Numbered from the stretch's first letter, positions 18,326 through 27,549 are shown. The stretch is 64,000 nt of DNA from Lederbergia wuyishanensis (GCF_022900255.1 NZ_JALIRM010000015.1:87142-151141); one strand, 5' to 3'. A program made the numbers and translations. Notes: generated by a model from the letters alone, not told the origin.

Positions 18326-18928
18326 TTAACGTGAGTAGAACTCAACGATGAATGCTTCGTTAATTTCAGAAGGAAGTTCAGAACGCTCTGGTATACGAGT
18401 GAATGTTCCTTCAAGTTTATCTGCATCAAAAGATAAAAATTCTGGTACGAAGTTTGTAGCTTCAACAGATTCTTTAATGATGTCAAGGTTACGTGATTTT
18501 TCACGAACACTGATTGTTTGGCCAGGAACCACTTTGTAAGATGGAATATCAACGCGACGTCCATCAACTAGGATATGACCGTGGTTTACCAATTGGCGAG
18601 CTTGACGACGTGTACGCGCAAGACCAAGGCGATAAACCATATTATCAAGGCGTTGTTCAAGTAAAATCATGAAGTTTTCGCCGTGCTTACCTTTCATTTT
18701 ACCAGCTTTAACGAACGTATTGTGGAATTGACGTTCGTTAACTCCATACATATGGCGAAGCTTTTGTTTTTCTTGAAGCTGTAAACCATATTCAGAAAGT
18801 TTTTTACGTTGGTTTGGACCATGTTGTCCAGGTGCATAAGGGCGACGATCTAATTCTTTTCCAGTACCACTTAGAGAAATTCCAAGACGACGGGAAAGTT
18901 TCCAGCTTGGGCCGGTATAACGAGACAT
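18326..18928 (-). CDS. rpsD: 30S ribosomal protein S4
   Basis: Primary 16S rRNA-binding protein that nucleates 30S assembly; 200 residues as in B. subtilis. N-terminus [20 protein letters not shown], the central S4 RNA-binding domain ([20 protein letters not shown], about 95-114, then [20 protein letters not shown]), and the C-terminus [12 protein letters not shown] are diagnostic. The frame extends 20 codons further, but the ATG at 18928 sits 7 nt after GGAGGAG. It is monocistronic with a strong promoter and a 200-nt leader; in B. subtilis S4 represses its own synthesis through such a leader. Confidence 0.98.
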   Translation of the reverse strand: MSRYTGPSWKLSRRLGISLSGTGKELDRRPYAPGQHGPNQRKKLSEYGLQLQEKQKLRHMYGVNERQFHNTFVKAGKMKGKHGENFMILLEQRLDNMVYRLGLARTRRQARQLVNHGHILVDGRRVDIPSYKVVPGQTISVREKSRNLDIIKESVEATNFVPEFLSFDADKLEGTFTRIPERSELPSEINEAFIVEFYSR

Positions 18929-19118
18929 AGTAGTCTCCTCCTTCGTTTTTATTTTGTTGTAAAATAAAAACCGATTATGAGACAGCATTTATGTGTATTT
19001 TGTTTTCATGCACCTTCGCCCTAGCAGCGGCGGGTTACGTGATGCACCTCGAATATTATAATTCTGAGGAACAAAATACTAGCATAATGTGTTCATCTAG
19101 GCTGCATTATTTTACACA
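18929..19118 (-). promoter_or_regulatory. rpsD 5' leader, candidate S4 autoregulatory RNA
   Basis: About 190 nt separate the predicted transcription start from the rpsD ATG. On the minus strand the central part contains a GC-rich hairpin CGCC-N8-GGCG flanked by a direct repeat AGGTGCAT on either side, unusual for this AT-rich region. B. subtilis rpsD is autoregulated by S4 binding to its leader (established), so this is a good candidate for the same control. Structure is inferred by eye. Confidence 0.5.
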
Positions 19119-19124
19119 ACGACC

Positions 19125-19153
19125 ATTATATTATCTTTATTATGTAAAGTCAA
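19125..19153 (-). promoter_or_regulatory. Strong sigma-A promoter of rpsD
   Basis: On the minus strand TTGACT (19153-19148), 17-bp spacer, TATAAT (19130-19125). It is near consensus, as expected for a ribosomal protein gene. Confidence 0.8.
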
Positions 19154-19314
19154 CAATCGAAAAATGAATTATTAAATATATATGTAGGTAAAAAGGTCTA
19201 TTTGTGCTATAATTATTCTTAAGTAGTTTAGTAAATGTAGGTTTTATAACAATTTACATATAGGTAAAAAGTCTCTGTTGGGATTATTATAACTTGATGG
19301 GTGGTTGATATGGA

Positions 19315-20727
19315 ATGCCAAATCGGACAAATCCCATAGAAGAAAGTCAGTCTTTAGAAGAAATAAGGTATAGAGAACTTTTTAGAGTAACTGAAAAATT
19401 CCATTCAAGCATGGATATTAATATTGTATTAGCTGAAATTATCCAAACACTAAAAAGAGTTTTTCCTACTTACGATTATTTTTTGCTTTTATCAAACGAT
19501 CATGATGCGAGCGAAGACCTACCTATCAAAAGCTTAGAATATAATTCTGAAAACGTTTCAGCTATATCATCTTATGTAAATGCTGCTGTTGAACTCGAAG
19601 ATAGTGAATATCCTGTTATGTATGCACCCTTAAAAGGGAAACAAGGTGTATATGGTGTGTTGCAGGTCAAATCACATTTAACTTCGCCGCTTGAGAACAG
19701 TCAAATTGATTTTATTCGTTTGTTAGCCAATACTGCGGGGAATGCATTAGAAAATGCAAAGTTGTACCAGCAATCCCAAAAGCTAGTTGAGGATTTACGG
19801 TTGATAGATGAAGTATCTCAAAAACTTAATTCTACTTCAAGCTTAAGTGAAACAATGAATTATTTACATAATCAAATTAAAAAGTCATTTCAAGCATCAG
19901 CCATTGGATTTATTATTTTAGGAGATGGAGAACCCAGAATTTTAGAGGGGAGTTCCAGTTACTTTGAAGAGGAGCACGGTAAAAAACTAATTAAAGCTGT
20001 ATTAGAGCGCATTGAAAATAGCAATGATTCTCTTTTTATGGGCGAAATTAAACAAATGCCAGTTCCTGTTCAGTTAACATTTGGTTCGTTAATGGCAGTT
20101 CCGATGATTCATAGTAACTCTCTAAACGGTATAACCATTGTACTTGGTGACTTGCCATATAGTTTTTCATTTGAAAAATTTAAGCTTCTGCAATCCTTAA
20201 TTCAACGCTCTTCTTTAGCAGTAGCTAATTTAATGCTTCGGGAAAAGTTGGAGAAAATGGTGATCACAGATCAACTTACCCAGCTATTTGCCAGAAACTA
20301 TTTAAACGAGATGATAGAAAAATCGATGCAAACGGACCGCGAAGGAACGTTTATCCTCATTGATTTAGATGATTTTAAAGAAATTAACGATACATACGGA
20401 CATCAAACAGGTGATCATGTTCTTATACAAGTAGCTAATCTTATTAAAAGTAGTCTACGACCATCCGATATCGGTGCACGATGGGGAGGAGAAGAGCTTG
20501 CCGTGTATTTACCTGGAGTTCCGATCGAGAAAGGATCACAAATTGCAGAACGACTCATTAATCATGTATCACAAAATACTAAGCCGACAGTAACTATGTC
20601 TTGCGGAGTTTCAAATTGGGATTTTAGCCAACCTGATGAACTTACCCAATTATTTAGCCGCGCGGATGCTGCTCTTTATGAAGCAAAAAATGCTGGGAAA
20701 AATCAAGTGGCAGTAAAAGCAAAATAA
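19315..20727 (+). CDS. dgcP: GAF-GAF-GGDEF diguanylate cyclase (DgcP-like)
   Basis: Probably makes cyclic di-GMP from two GTP. The 470-residue protein has two GAF-type sensory regions (about 15-150 and 160-310) and a C-terminal GGDEF domain (from about 318). The active-site loop is GGEEL (391-395), a functional variant. An RxxD inhibitory site (RPSD, 382-385) lies exactly five residues before it, so product inhibition is likely. B. subtilis DgcP (YtrP), encoded at the same place beside rpsD and ytsP, is a GAF-GGDEF cyclase of 579 residues; this one is shorter. ATG 19315 has a modest ribosome binding site (GGGTGG). The symbol is assigned by synteny and architecture. Confidence 0.88.
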   Translation: MPNRTNPIEESQSLEEIRYRELFRVTEKFHSSMDINIVLAEIIQTLKRVFPTYDYFLLLSNDHDASEDLPIKSLEYNSENVSAISSYVNAAVELEDSEYPVMYAPLKGKQGVYGVLQVKSHLTSPLENSQIDFIRLLANTAGNALENAKLYQQSQKLVEDLRLIDEVSQKLNSTSSLSETMNYLHNQIKKSFQASAIGFIILGDGEPRILEGSSSYFEEEHGKKLIKAVLERIENSNDSLFMGEIKQMPVPVQLTFGSLMAVPMIHSNSLNGITIVLGDLPYSFSFEKFKLLQSLIQRSSLAVANLMLREKLEKMVITDQLTQLFARNYLNEMIEKSMQTDREGTFILIDLDDFKEINDTYGHQTGDHVLIQVANLIKSSLRPSDIGARWGGEELAVYLPGVPIEKGSQIAERLINHVSQNTKPTVTMSCGVSNWDFSQPDELTQLFSRADAALYEAKNAGKNQVAVKAK

Positions 20728-21038
20728 TATAGACGCTACTCTGTATCGCATTTTCAGAATGTTGAAATTAACGATAGTAAAAGGGTAGCTTTTTTGTTCC
20801 TTTGAAGAATTACATAGGATTTCATACAATTGAGATAATTAATCAAAGGAGTCAAAATAAAGAGGATATTATTAGGCAAAGGTTAAACAGGAAAAGAAGC
20901 ATTGTACAAATAAACATCACATTGGATAAATTCAAGGTTTATGTATCAATGAACATTATTTTAAAAAAATGGGTTATTTCAATAACAACGGTCGTCTATC
21001 CACTGGAAGACGACCGTCAAGTTTAAATAATGTGAATA
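20728..21038. other. Intergenic stretch between dgcP-like gene and ytsP
   Basis: 311 bases without a supported gene. A 74-codon frame on the plus strand (20802-21026) begins at TTG, lacks a ribosome binding site and runs into the hairpin at 20988-21017, so it is not called. A weak stem GCTACTC / GGGTAGC followed by TTTTTT (ending near 20793) may terminate the dgcP-like transcript. Confidence 0.5.
20988..21017. terminator. Hairpin downstream of ytsP
   Basis: Perfect 9-bp stem ACGGTCGTC / GACGACCGT with a 12-base loop, 22 nt beyond the ytsP stop. The T-run on either side is weak, so efficiency is uncertain. Confidence 0.55.
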
Positions 21039-21518
21039 TTAAATAAATAACATCAGTTTCTCAACAAACTTCTCTAAATATTCTTTGTCGAGTTCATCAA
21101 AGCGATTTTTTTCGGGACTATCAATATCAAGGACGCCTATGATCGTTCCATCTTTGATTAAAGGGATGACGATTTCGGATTGGGATGCTGCATCGCAAGC
21201 AATGTGTCCAGGGAATAGGTTTACATCAGCTACGACAATGGTTTCTTTATTGGCTGCAGCTGTTCCGCAGACGCCTCTCCCCAAAGGAATTCTTACGCAT
21301 GCTGGCAAACCTTGAAATGGACCAAGAACGAGTTCGTTATTTTCCATTAAATAAAATCCTACCCAATTGATCCGATCGAGGAATTGATTTAGTAAAGCAG
21401 ATGCATTACTTAGGTTGGCAATCTGATTTGGCTCTCCATCTAATAGTGCTACTAATTGTTTTGTTACTAATTCATAATTTTTTATTCTATCTTCGCTATA
21501 TTCTTTTACTTCAAACAT
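21039..21518 (-). CDS. ytsP: GAF-domain free methionine-(R)-sulfoxide reductase
   Basis: Single GAF-domain enzyme that reduces free methionine-R-sulfoxide using cysteines. The 159-residue product carries the three cysteines of the fRMsr family at 74, 84 and 108 (LPACVRIPLGRGVCG, GHIACDAAS), with the same 10- and 24-residue spacing as in the yeast enzyme. The rest (INWVGFYLMENNELVLGPFQ, VLDIDSP) is typical. ATG 21518 follows AGAGGGG; an in-frame TTG eight codons upstream is rejected. B. subtilis YtsP is the syntenic counterpart. Confidence 0.93.
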   Translation of the reverse strand: MFEVKEYSEDRIKNYELVTKQLVALLDGEPNQIANLSNASALLNQFLDRINWVGFYLMENNELVLGPFQGLPACVRIPLGRGVCGTAAANKETIVVADVNLFPGHIACDAASQSEIVIPLIKDGTIIGVLDIDSPEKNRFDELDKEYLEKFVEKLMLFI

Positions 21519-21720
21519 AAATATCCCCTCTTTCTGCAACAAATTTTTACAAATATCTTCACAACCATTGTATCACTGCACAAACTGTCGATAAGTCTTC
21601 AAAGGAGTTCATGTATTTCTCTCGAATTGTACATATATATTAATAGAATGTACGGTTAGACTGTTGAATTATTTTTGCATATTTTTTCATATTATTCAAG
21701 ACTTTGAAAGCGGGGATTCT

Positions 21721-22356
21721 ATGAATACGCAGGAAGCTATAATAGAAGCGGCCATAGCATTGTTCAATTTAAAAGGTTATCAGGGCACATCAATTAGGGA
21801 TATTGCTAGTAGGGCAAAGGTCAATCCAGCTAATATTTCATATTATTTTAAAAATAAACAAGGGTTACTTGAGGAATGTTTAATCTACTTTTTTGAACCG
21901 TACTTATCTTTCTTGGAAGAAGAGACACAAAAACTTGAAAATGATTCGGGACAGCTATGCCTGATAAGGGCAATTAAAAAAGTAATGTATTTTCAGAGTA
22001 AACATTATCAACTAGCACGGTTTGTCTGGAGAGAAATAACGATCGATACTCAAACATCACGTGAAATGATTTCTCTCTATTTAATGAAAGAGCAATATTT
22101 TTATTCGAAAATGATACAAGCGGCTTCAAAAGAAAATAAGACGCCATTATCAATAAGCATGATTGTTATCCAGCTAAAAGGAATGCTTATGATGCCCTAT
22201 ATAAATAATCTATATGTTCGTGAAGTTTGGGGGATGATTCCTCAAGAACCCTATTTTGCGGAAAAATACTTTAATGTAATCAAAAGTTGGTTGCTTGTAT
22301 TGCTTGGATCTGAGGAACAAAATACATCTCCAACGATAAAAAAACTACCAGTATAA
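21721..22356 (+). CDS. refZ: TetR-family regulator of FtsZ, RefZ
   Basis: TetR-fold DNA-binding protein. In B. subtilis RefZ (YttP) binds sites near the origin and helps to shift the FtsZ ring toward the pole at the start of sporulation. The 211-residue product has an N-terminal HTH (IIEAAIALFNLKGYQGTSIR, then DIASRAKVNPANISYYFKNK) and a helical C-terminal domain. ATG 21721 after AAAGCGGGG is chosen; the frame extends 19 codons upstream without support. Its position between ytsP and ezrA matches B. subtilis. The assignment to RefZ rests on synteny and length. Confidence 0.87.
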   Translation: MNTQEAIIEAAIALFNLKGYQGTSIRDIASRAKVNPANISYYFKNKQGLLEECLIYFFEPYLSFLEEETQKLENDSGQLCLIRAIKKVMYFQSKHYQLARFVWREITIDTQTSREMISLYLMKEQYFYSKMIQAASKENKTPLSISMIVIQLKGMLMMPYINNLYVREVWGMIPQEPYFAEKYFNVIKSWLLVLLGSEEQNTSPTIKKLPV

Positions 22357-22365
22357 CTACATTTT

Positions 22366-22388
22366 TCGCCTACTTTAGGCGTTTTTTT
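22366..22388 (+). terminator. refZ terminator
   Basis: Short stem CGCCTA / TAGGCG followed by TTTTTTT, 10 nt after the stop. Confidence 0.75.
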
Positions 22389-22575
22389 ATTGCGAAATTT
22401 GGGGTAAAAACATTTTTAGTAAAAATTTCAAATTTTTATTTCATAAAAATGCTTTTATTAGTCAAAAATTGTCGTCTTCATGGTATTATATAAGAACATA
22501 AACTTAAATTCATTTTTAACGAACGTATTTTACATAGAAGATCGGTTGAAAGATGGAAGGAACAGGGGGGTTACT

Positions 22576-24291
22576 ATGGAATACATTGTGGAAGTCGTGA
22601 TTACTTCTATAATTTTAGTCCTTATTTTATTTATAGTAGGATATTTTATGAGAAAAAAGCTTTATAAAGAAATTGATAGACTTGAATCAAGAAAATTGGA
22701 ATTGATGAATCGCCCTGTTATGGAAGAAATGACAAAAGTGAAAAAATTAAACATGACGGGCCAAACGGAAGAGATGTTCGAGCGTTGGCGCGGGATGTGG
22801 GATGAAATTATTGCAGTTCAACTTCCTAATATTGATGAAATGCTCTTTTATGCAGAGGAATATTCAGATAAATACCGTTTTAATAAGGCTAAGGAAACTC
22901 ATTTAAACATTGAGAAAATGCTTGAGGACATTGAAGCTCAAATTACTCAAATCCTTGATGAGTTAGAAGAATTAACGGGGAGCGAAGAGAAAAATAGAGA
23001 AGAGATTGAAGGGCTGCTTGAGCAATACCGTAATTCCAAAAAAAATGTATTGGCTCATCGTCATATTTATGGAGTGGCAGCTGAGAAGTTTGAGCAATTG
23101 CTCGATGCAGTGGGAGAAAAAATTGCTAATTACGAAGAGTTGACAAATAATGGGGATTATTTAGATGCACGCAAAGTTGTTATTACTCTAGCTTCTGAAT
23201 TGGAACAATTAATTATTAAAATGGAAAAAGTACCAGATTTACTTACGGAATGTCAAACAGTGATACCTTCTCAGAAGAGTGAGCTGAAAGATGGTTTCCA
23301 GGAAATGATGCAGCAAGGGTTTATTTTGGAGCATTTGGATATTGAGAATCAATTTGAACAGATTGATAAAGCTCTTGAGACATATATCGGATTTCTAAAG
23401 GCGACTGAAACGGAAGAAGTAGAAAATGGGCTGGAAGAAATAAAAGAAAAGATAGACACGCTTTATGATTTACTCGAAAAAGAAGTATATGCCAAACATC
23501 ATATACTTCAAGAAAATGAGGTTGTTGACACTACTTTACAACAACTAAGAGACATTAATAATAACATAACTCATGAAACAAAAATTGTTCAACACAGCTA
23601 TCAATTATTAAATGATGATCTTGAAGCCCCAAGTAAGCTTGAGAAAAACTTGAGTCAGCTTTCAAATCGTTATGAACTTTTAAAGGCTAGAATAATTGAA
23701 GAAAAAACTGCCTTTACGCTTTTGAGTGAAGAACTAAAAGAAATAGATGAGCAAGTTAAAGCTTTGCAACAAGAGCAAAATGATTTCATTGAAAAACTTC
23801 AAAACTTGAGAAAAGATGAATTAGAAGTTAGAAGCAATATTGAGATTCTTCAAAAGAAAATTAAAGAAATCATTTCGCTTGTAAAGAAAAGTCGGATGCC
23901 TGGTCTACCTGGAGATTTTCAATCCCTTTATGAACAAGCGGAAGAGCAAATTGGCGATGTGATCAAAAGTTTGGATGAAAAACCACTTAACATTAAAGCA
24001 GTACAAAAATTCTTGTTTGATGCAACCGACACTGTTGAGTATTTATATACAAGAACGGAAGAACATATTGAAAATGCTCGTCTTGCTGAACAGGTAATCC
24101 AATATGGGAACCGATATCGGGGACGAAATCCGCAATTACGAGCGAATCTTGAAAAAGCTGAGCAGGCTTTTAGAAATTACGAATATAAATCTGCCCTCGA
24201 ACAGGCCGCTACTGCGGTTGAAGAAATTGAACCTGGGGCATTAAAGCGGATCGAAGAAATTTTTAAAGAAGAAGAATTAGTCAAACAATAA
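22576..24291 (+). CDS. ezrA: Septation ring formation regulator EzrA
   Basis: Membrane-anchored negative regulator of FtsZ ring assembly, which also takes part in PBP1 cycling between division and elongation. 571 residues (562 in B. subtilis): one N-terminal membrane segment (about 3-25, VEVVITSIILVLILFIVGYF) and then an entirely helical cytoplasmic region of spectrin-like repeats rich in Glu, Leu and Lys. The conserved LEKAEQAFRNYEYKSALEQA block lies near the C-terminus. ATG 22576 sits after AGGGGGG; 32 upstream in-frame codons are excluded as leader. Confidence 0.96.
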   Translation: MEYIVEVVITSIILVLILFIVGYFMRKKLYKEIDRLESRKLELMNRPVMEEMTKVKKLNMTGQTEEMFERWRGMWDEIIAVQLPNIDEMLFYAEEYSDKYRFNKAKETHLNIEKMLEDIEAQITQILDELEELTGSEEKNREEIEGLLEQYRNSKKNVLAHRHIYGVAAEKFEQLLDAVGEKIANYEELTNNGDYLDARKVVITLASELEQLIIKMEKVPDLLTECQTVIPSQKSELKDGFQEMMQQGFILEHLDIENQFEQIDKALETYIGFLKATETEEVENGLEEIKEKIDTLYDLLEKEVYAKHHILQENEVVDTTLQQLRDINNNITHETKIVQHSYQLLNDDLEAPSKLEKNLSQLSNRYELLKARIIEEKTAFTLLSEELKEIDEQVKALQQEQNDFIEKLQNLRKDELEVRSNIEILQKKIKEIISLVKKSRMPGLPGDFQSLYEQAEEQIGDVIKSLDEKPLNIKAVQKFLFDATDTVEYLYTRTEEHIENARLAEQVIQYGNRYRGRNPQLRANLEKAEQAFRNYEYKSALEQAATAVEEIEPGALKRIEEIFKEEELVKQ

Positions 24292-24717
24292 TGGAGTCCA
24301 AAAATAGAGGGTTTTTACAGCTTCAGAGCGTAGACAAAGTCATTTTTGACTATGTCTACGCTCTATTTGTAAGTTCAGATTATCAGCCTAGAAAAGAAAT
24401 TGAGTGGGACGACAGTAGATCGGGAAACAGTAGGAAGCTTGTAAAGTTTCAGTAAACTTTTTTGGATGGTCCTTTAATAAATAACAAATTATATGATAAG
24501 TGCTTTTTCTATTTTGTGAGATAAGCATAACTTTTTATATGGTCTATTCTTTTTTGTGGCTATAGATGCTATCGAATTGAGGCAAAACGAGTCACTCAAA
24601 AGGGAAAATAAAAGAACTTTTGGCTGCCTGTAATAAGTAGCCTGTTCTTGCGCTTTTCTTATATTCAGTGTTATGATTTAAAATTGCTATGATGATTTTT
24701 TTGAAGGTGAGTTGAAG
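24292..24717. other. Intergenic stretch between ezrA and nifZ
   Basis: 426 bases without a supported gene. It holds the ezrA terminator (separate entry) and a short stem AAAGTTT / AAACTTT followed by T's near 24442-24464. Nothing else recognised; the nifZ promoter should lie in the last 100 bases. Confidence 0.6.
24325..24368 (+). terminator. ezrA terminator
   Basis: Long stem AGAGCGTAGACA / TGTCTACGCTCT with a further inner pairing AAGTCA / TGACT, 30 nt after ezrA. It is a strong hairpin with a modest T-rich tail. Confidence 0.75.
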
Positions 24718-25866
24718 ATGATTTATTTCGATAACAGTGCAACTACAAGACCTTATGAGGAAGTATTGGATACATTTGTAAAAGTAAATCGTGATTTTTA
24801 CGGAAATCCATCTTCGCTTCATAATTTTGGAGGACGATCTGAAGGATTAATAAGTAAAGCTCGAGAGCAAATCGCTAACCTTATTGGTGTAAAAGCTTCT
24901 GAAATTATTTTTACTTCAGGTGGAACGGAAGGAAATAATTTAGCCATTAAGGGAGTAGCTCTTAAGTATAGAAGTAGAGGAAACCATATTATTACGACTT
25001 CAATTGAACATCCTTCTGTGTTTGAACCATGCAGACAGTTGGAGAAAATGGGATTTGATGTTACTTATTTGCCTGTCAATGCGGATGGTTTGGTTTCTGT
25101 AGAAGATGTGGAAGCCGCAATAACGCAAAATACGATTTTAGTTTCCACAATCCATGTTAATAACGAAATCGGTTCTATACAGCCTATTAAAGAAATTGGC
25201 CAAATGTTGAATCGATACTCTAAAGTAATTTATCATGTTGACCATGTTCAAGGGGTAGGAAAGATACCGCTTGATCTTTATGGATCTTCAGTTGATCTTT
25301 GTACATTTTCAGCACACAAATTTCACGGCCTTAAAGGAAGCGGAATTTTATATAAAAAACATGGTGTTAGGTTAGACCCACAAGTCACCGGTGGGAATCA
25401 AGAACAAAAAATCCGTAGTGGTACTGAAAATACAGGTGGCATTGTTGCTATGGCAAAGGCGCTCAGAATGGAATTTTTAGATCAAAAAGTAAAAGGCGAT
25501 ACACTTGTTCAAATGCATGAATATATATTTTCAGAACTACAGAAGTTCCCGCAAATTGTTATAAATTCACCTCGTAACGGGGCACCCCATATTGTGAATT
25601 TTTCAATCACTGGGCATAAAGGGGAAGTCATTGTTCATGCGTTGGAAGAAGAGGGGATTATCGTTTCAACTACGAGTGCATGCTCTTCCAAGGAAAATAC
25701 TCCTAGTAGTACGTTACTAGCACTTGGATTAAATGAGGATATTGCAAGAGCCGCAGTTCGAATTAGCCTTTCTTATGAAAATACTATGGATGAAGCAAAA
25801 AGATTTATAAAAGCATTACATGATGTTTTAGATAGATTAAATAAAGTAATGAGGCGAAATAGATGA
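24718..25866 (+). CDS. nifZ: Cysteine desulfurase (NifS/IscS family) partner of ThiI
   Basis: PLP enzyme that takes sulfur from cysteine as a persulfide. 382 residues with the start MIYFDNSATTRPYEEVL, the PLP lysine K201 in AHKFHGLKGSG, and the catalytic cysteine C322 in STTSACSSKENTPSS. The catalytic loop is of the long NifS/IscS class. It overlaps thiI by 4 bp (ATGA). In B. subtilis the same pair, NifZ-ThiI, supplies sulfur for 4-thiouridine in tRNA, so that role is inferred here. ATG 24718 is chosen over the in-frame TTG at 24712, which lies within the ribosome binding region. Confidence 0.94.
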   Translation: MIYFDNSATTRPYEEVLDTFVKVNRDFYGNPSSLHNFGGRSEGLISKAREQIANLIGVKASEIIFTSGGTEGNNLAIKGVALKYRSRGNHIITTSIEHPSVFEPCRQLEKMGFDVTYLPVNADGLVSVEDVEAAITQNTILVSTIHVNNEIGSIQPIKEIGQMLNRYSKVIYHVDHVQGVGKIPLDLYGSSVDLCTFSAHKFHGLKGSGILYKKHGVRLDPQVTGGNQEQKIRSGTENTGGIVAMAKALRMEFLDQKVKGDTLVQMHEYIFSELQKFPQIVINSPRNGAPHIVNFSITGHKGEVIVHALEEEGIIVSTTSACSSKENTPSSTLLALGLNEDIARAAVRISLSYENTMDEAKRFIKALHDVLDRLNKVMRRNR

Positions 25867-27071
25867 ATTATGACAGAATTTTAATACGCTACGGAGAAAT
25901 GTCATTAAAAGGTCGGAATCGGAAGCATTTTGTTCAAAAGTTGAAGAAAAATATTAAATTTATTCTTAGAAAATTTAAAAATATTCGGATTGAATCTGAA
26001 TGGGATCGTATGTATGTTCAATTAAATGGGGAACCTGTCGAACAGATTATTGGCGGATTAAAAAAAGTATTTGGCATACAATCTTTTAGCCCGGCCATTA
26101 AAACTGAAAAAAATATCGACGCCATAAGAGACGCGGCATTACACATTGTTAATCAGGCCCATCAACCCGGAAATACGTTTAAAGTTAGTGCACGTCGTTC
26201 AGATAAGACATTTGAATATGATACAAATGGATTAAATCATGCAGTTGGAGCGCATATTCTAATTAATGTTGAAGATATTAAAGTGAATGTAAAAAATCCG
26301 GATATTAATTTAATTGTGGAAGTTAGGCATGATGCTGCCTATGTTTCCGGGCAAGTTTTTCAAGGTGCTGGCGGCTTTCCTGTCGCTTCTTCTGGAAAAG
26401 CGATGCTTATGCTTTCAGGTGGAATTGATAGCCCAGTAGCAGGATTTTTGACAATGAAACGCGGTGTTGGAATAGAAGCAGTTCATTTCCATAGCCCACC
26501 TTTCACGAGTGAGAGAGCAAAACAAAAGGTCATTGATTTGGCACGTAAACTAGCTGAATATTCAGGTAGTGTTAAAATTCATATTGTTCCTTTTACACAA
26601 ATTCAAGAAACGATCCATAAAGAAATTCCTGAAGGATACACGATGACATCAACACGAAGAATGATGCTTAGAATTACAGATGCACTACGTGAAAAAAATG
26701 AAGGCCTAGCAATCGTTACTGGGGAAAGCTTAGGGCAGGTTGCTAGTCAAACGATGGACAGTATGTATGCGATCAATAGTGTAACGAGCACGCCTATTTT
26801 GCGTCCGCTGATAACGATGGATAAAATTGATATTATTAAAATTGCAGAAGAAATTGATACATTGGAAATATCGAATCGTCCATATGAAGATTGCTGTACT
26901 ATTTTTACTCCGCCATCTCCAAAAACTCGTCCGAGATTGGAAAAAGTTTTAGCTTTCGAGCAAAAATTGGATTGGGAACCTTTATTAAGTGAGGCAATTG
27001 AAAATACAGAAACCATTATTGTTAGCGAAAGAAGGAACCAAGAGGAAATCGATGTGGAAGATCTCTTCTAA
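25863..27071 (+). CDS. thiI: tRNA 4-thiouridine synthetase ThiI
   Basis: Adenylates U8 of tRNA and transfers persulfide sulfur to it. 402 residues: ferredoxin-like N-terminus plus THUMP domain (about 60-165, including FKVSARRSDKTFEYDTNGLN), and a PP-loop ATPase (SGGIDSPVAGF near 185). The C-terminal rhodanese domain found in E. coli ThiI is absent, as in B. subtilis, so sulfur presumably comes directly from the coupled desulfurase. The conserved cysteine motif EDCCTIFTPPSPKTRP is near residue 343. Translationally coupled to nifZ. Confidence 0.96.
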   Translation: MNYDRILIRYGEMSLKGRNRKHFVQKLKKNIKFILRKFKNIRIESEWDRMYVQLNGEPVEQIIGGLKKVFGIQSFSPAIKTEKNIDAIRDAALHIVNQAHQPGNTFKVSARRSDKTFEYDTNGLNHAVGAHILINVEDIKVNVKNPDINLIVEVRHDAAYVSGQVFQGAGGFPVASSGKAMLMLSGGIDSPVAGFLTMKRGVGIEAVHFHSPPFTSERAKQKVIDLARKLAEYSGSVKIHIVPFTQIQETIHKEIPEGYTMTSTRRMMLRITDALREKNEGLAIVTGESLGQVASQTMDSMYAINSVTSTPILRPLITMDKIDIIKIAEEIDTLEISNRPYEDCCTIFTPPSPKTRPRLEKVLAFEQKLDWEPLLSEAIENTETIIVSERRNQEEIDVEDLF

Positions 27072-27128
27072 TGTTTAAAAGTAGATAGCAAGATTATACA
27101 GTGAATGGAACAATTACCAGAGATTGAT

Positions 27129-27159
27129 TGAATGAAGGCAAGTGTTTTCGCACATTCTA
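27129..27159 (+). promoter_or_regulatory. Predicted sigma-G promoter of spore-protein gene
   Basis: TGAATG (27129-27134), 18-bp spacer, CATTCTA (27153-27159). This closely matches the forespore sigma-G consensus (TGAATA, 17-18 bp, CATACTA) and lies about 24 bp before the gene for a small acid-soluble spore protein. Confidence 0.75.
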
Positions 27160-27182
27160 TGATTACAAGGAGGTGAAGACAC

Positions 27183-27377
27183 ATGCCAAACAACAATGAA
27201 CTTCTAGTAAATGGTGCAGAACAGGCTATTGATCAAATGAAGTATGAAATCGCATCAGAATTTGGAGTAAATTTAGGTGCAGATACAACTTCACGTGCCA
27301 ATGGTTCTGTAGGTGGTGAAATCACTAAACGTCTTGTACAAATGGCTCAACAACAACTTAGTGGCGGCGCCCATTAA
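27183..27377 (+). CDS. sspA: Alpha/beta-type small acid-soluble spore protein
   Basis: Binds and protects DNA in the dormant spore and is degraded at germination by the GPR protease. The 64-residue protein has the family's two conserved blocks: [20 protein letters not shown], with the GPR cleavage site at SEFG, and [29 protein letters not shown]. It directly follows thiI, as sspA does in B. subtilis, hence the symbol; other paralogues are very similar. Forespore sigma-G control is indicated by the promoter upstream. Confidence 0.95.
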   Translation: MPNNNELLVNGAEQAIDQMKYEIASEFGVNLGADTTSRANGSVGGEITKRLVQMAQQQLSGGAH

Positions 27378-27396
27378 CAAATAAATATAAATGGCT

Positions 27397-27427
27397 AGAA
27401 GCGGGAATTAATTTCCCGCTTCTTTTT
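27397..27427 (+). terminator. sspA terminator
   Basis: Perfect 11-bp stem AGAAGCGGGAA / TTCCCGCTTCT followed by TTTTT, shortly after the stop. Confidence 0.9.
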
Positions 27428-27549
27428 GAATTAATTGTAAATTCTCTAGCAATGAAAAGATTTGTAAAACTGATGAGGGTGAAGTTCACTGGAAATCCTC
27501 TCTCCTTTTGTATATTATTCTAATATTAGTATCGGAAGGTGAAAAAAAC

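Noticed and set aside
20802..21026. 74-codon frame after the diguanylate cyclase gene
   Set aside because: TTG start, no ribosome binding site, no recognisable features, and it runs through a hairpin.
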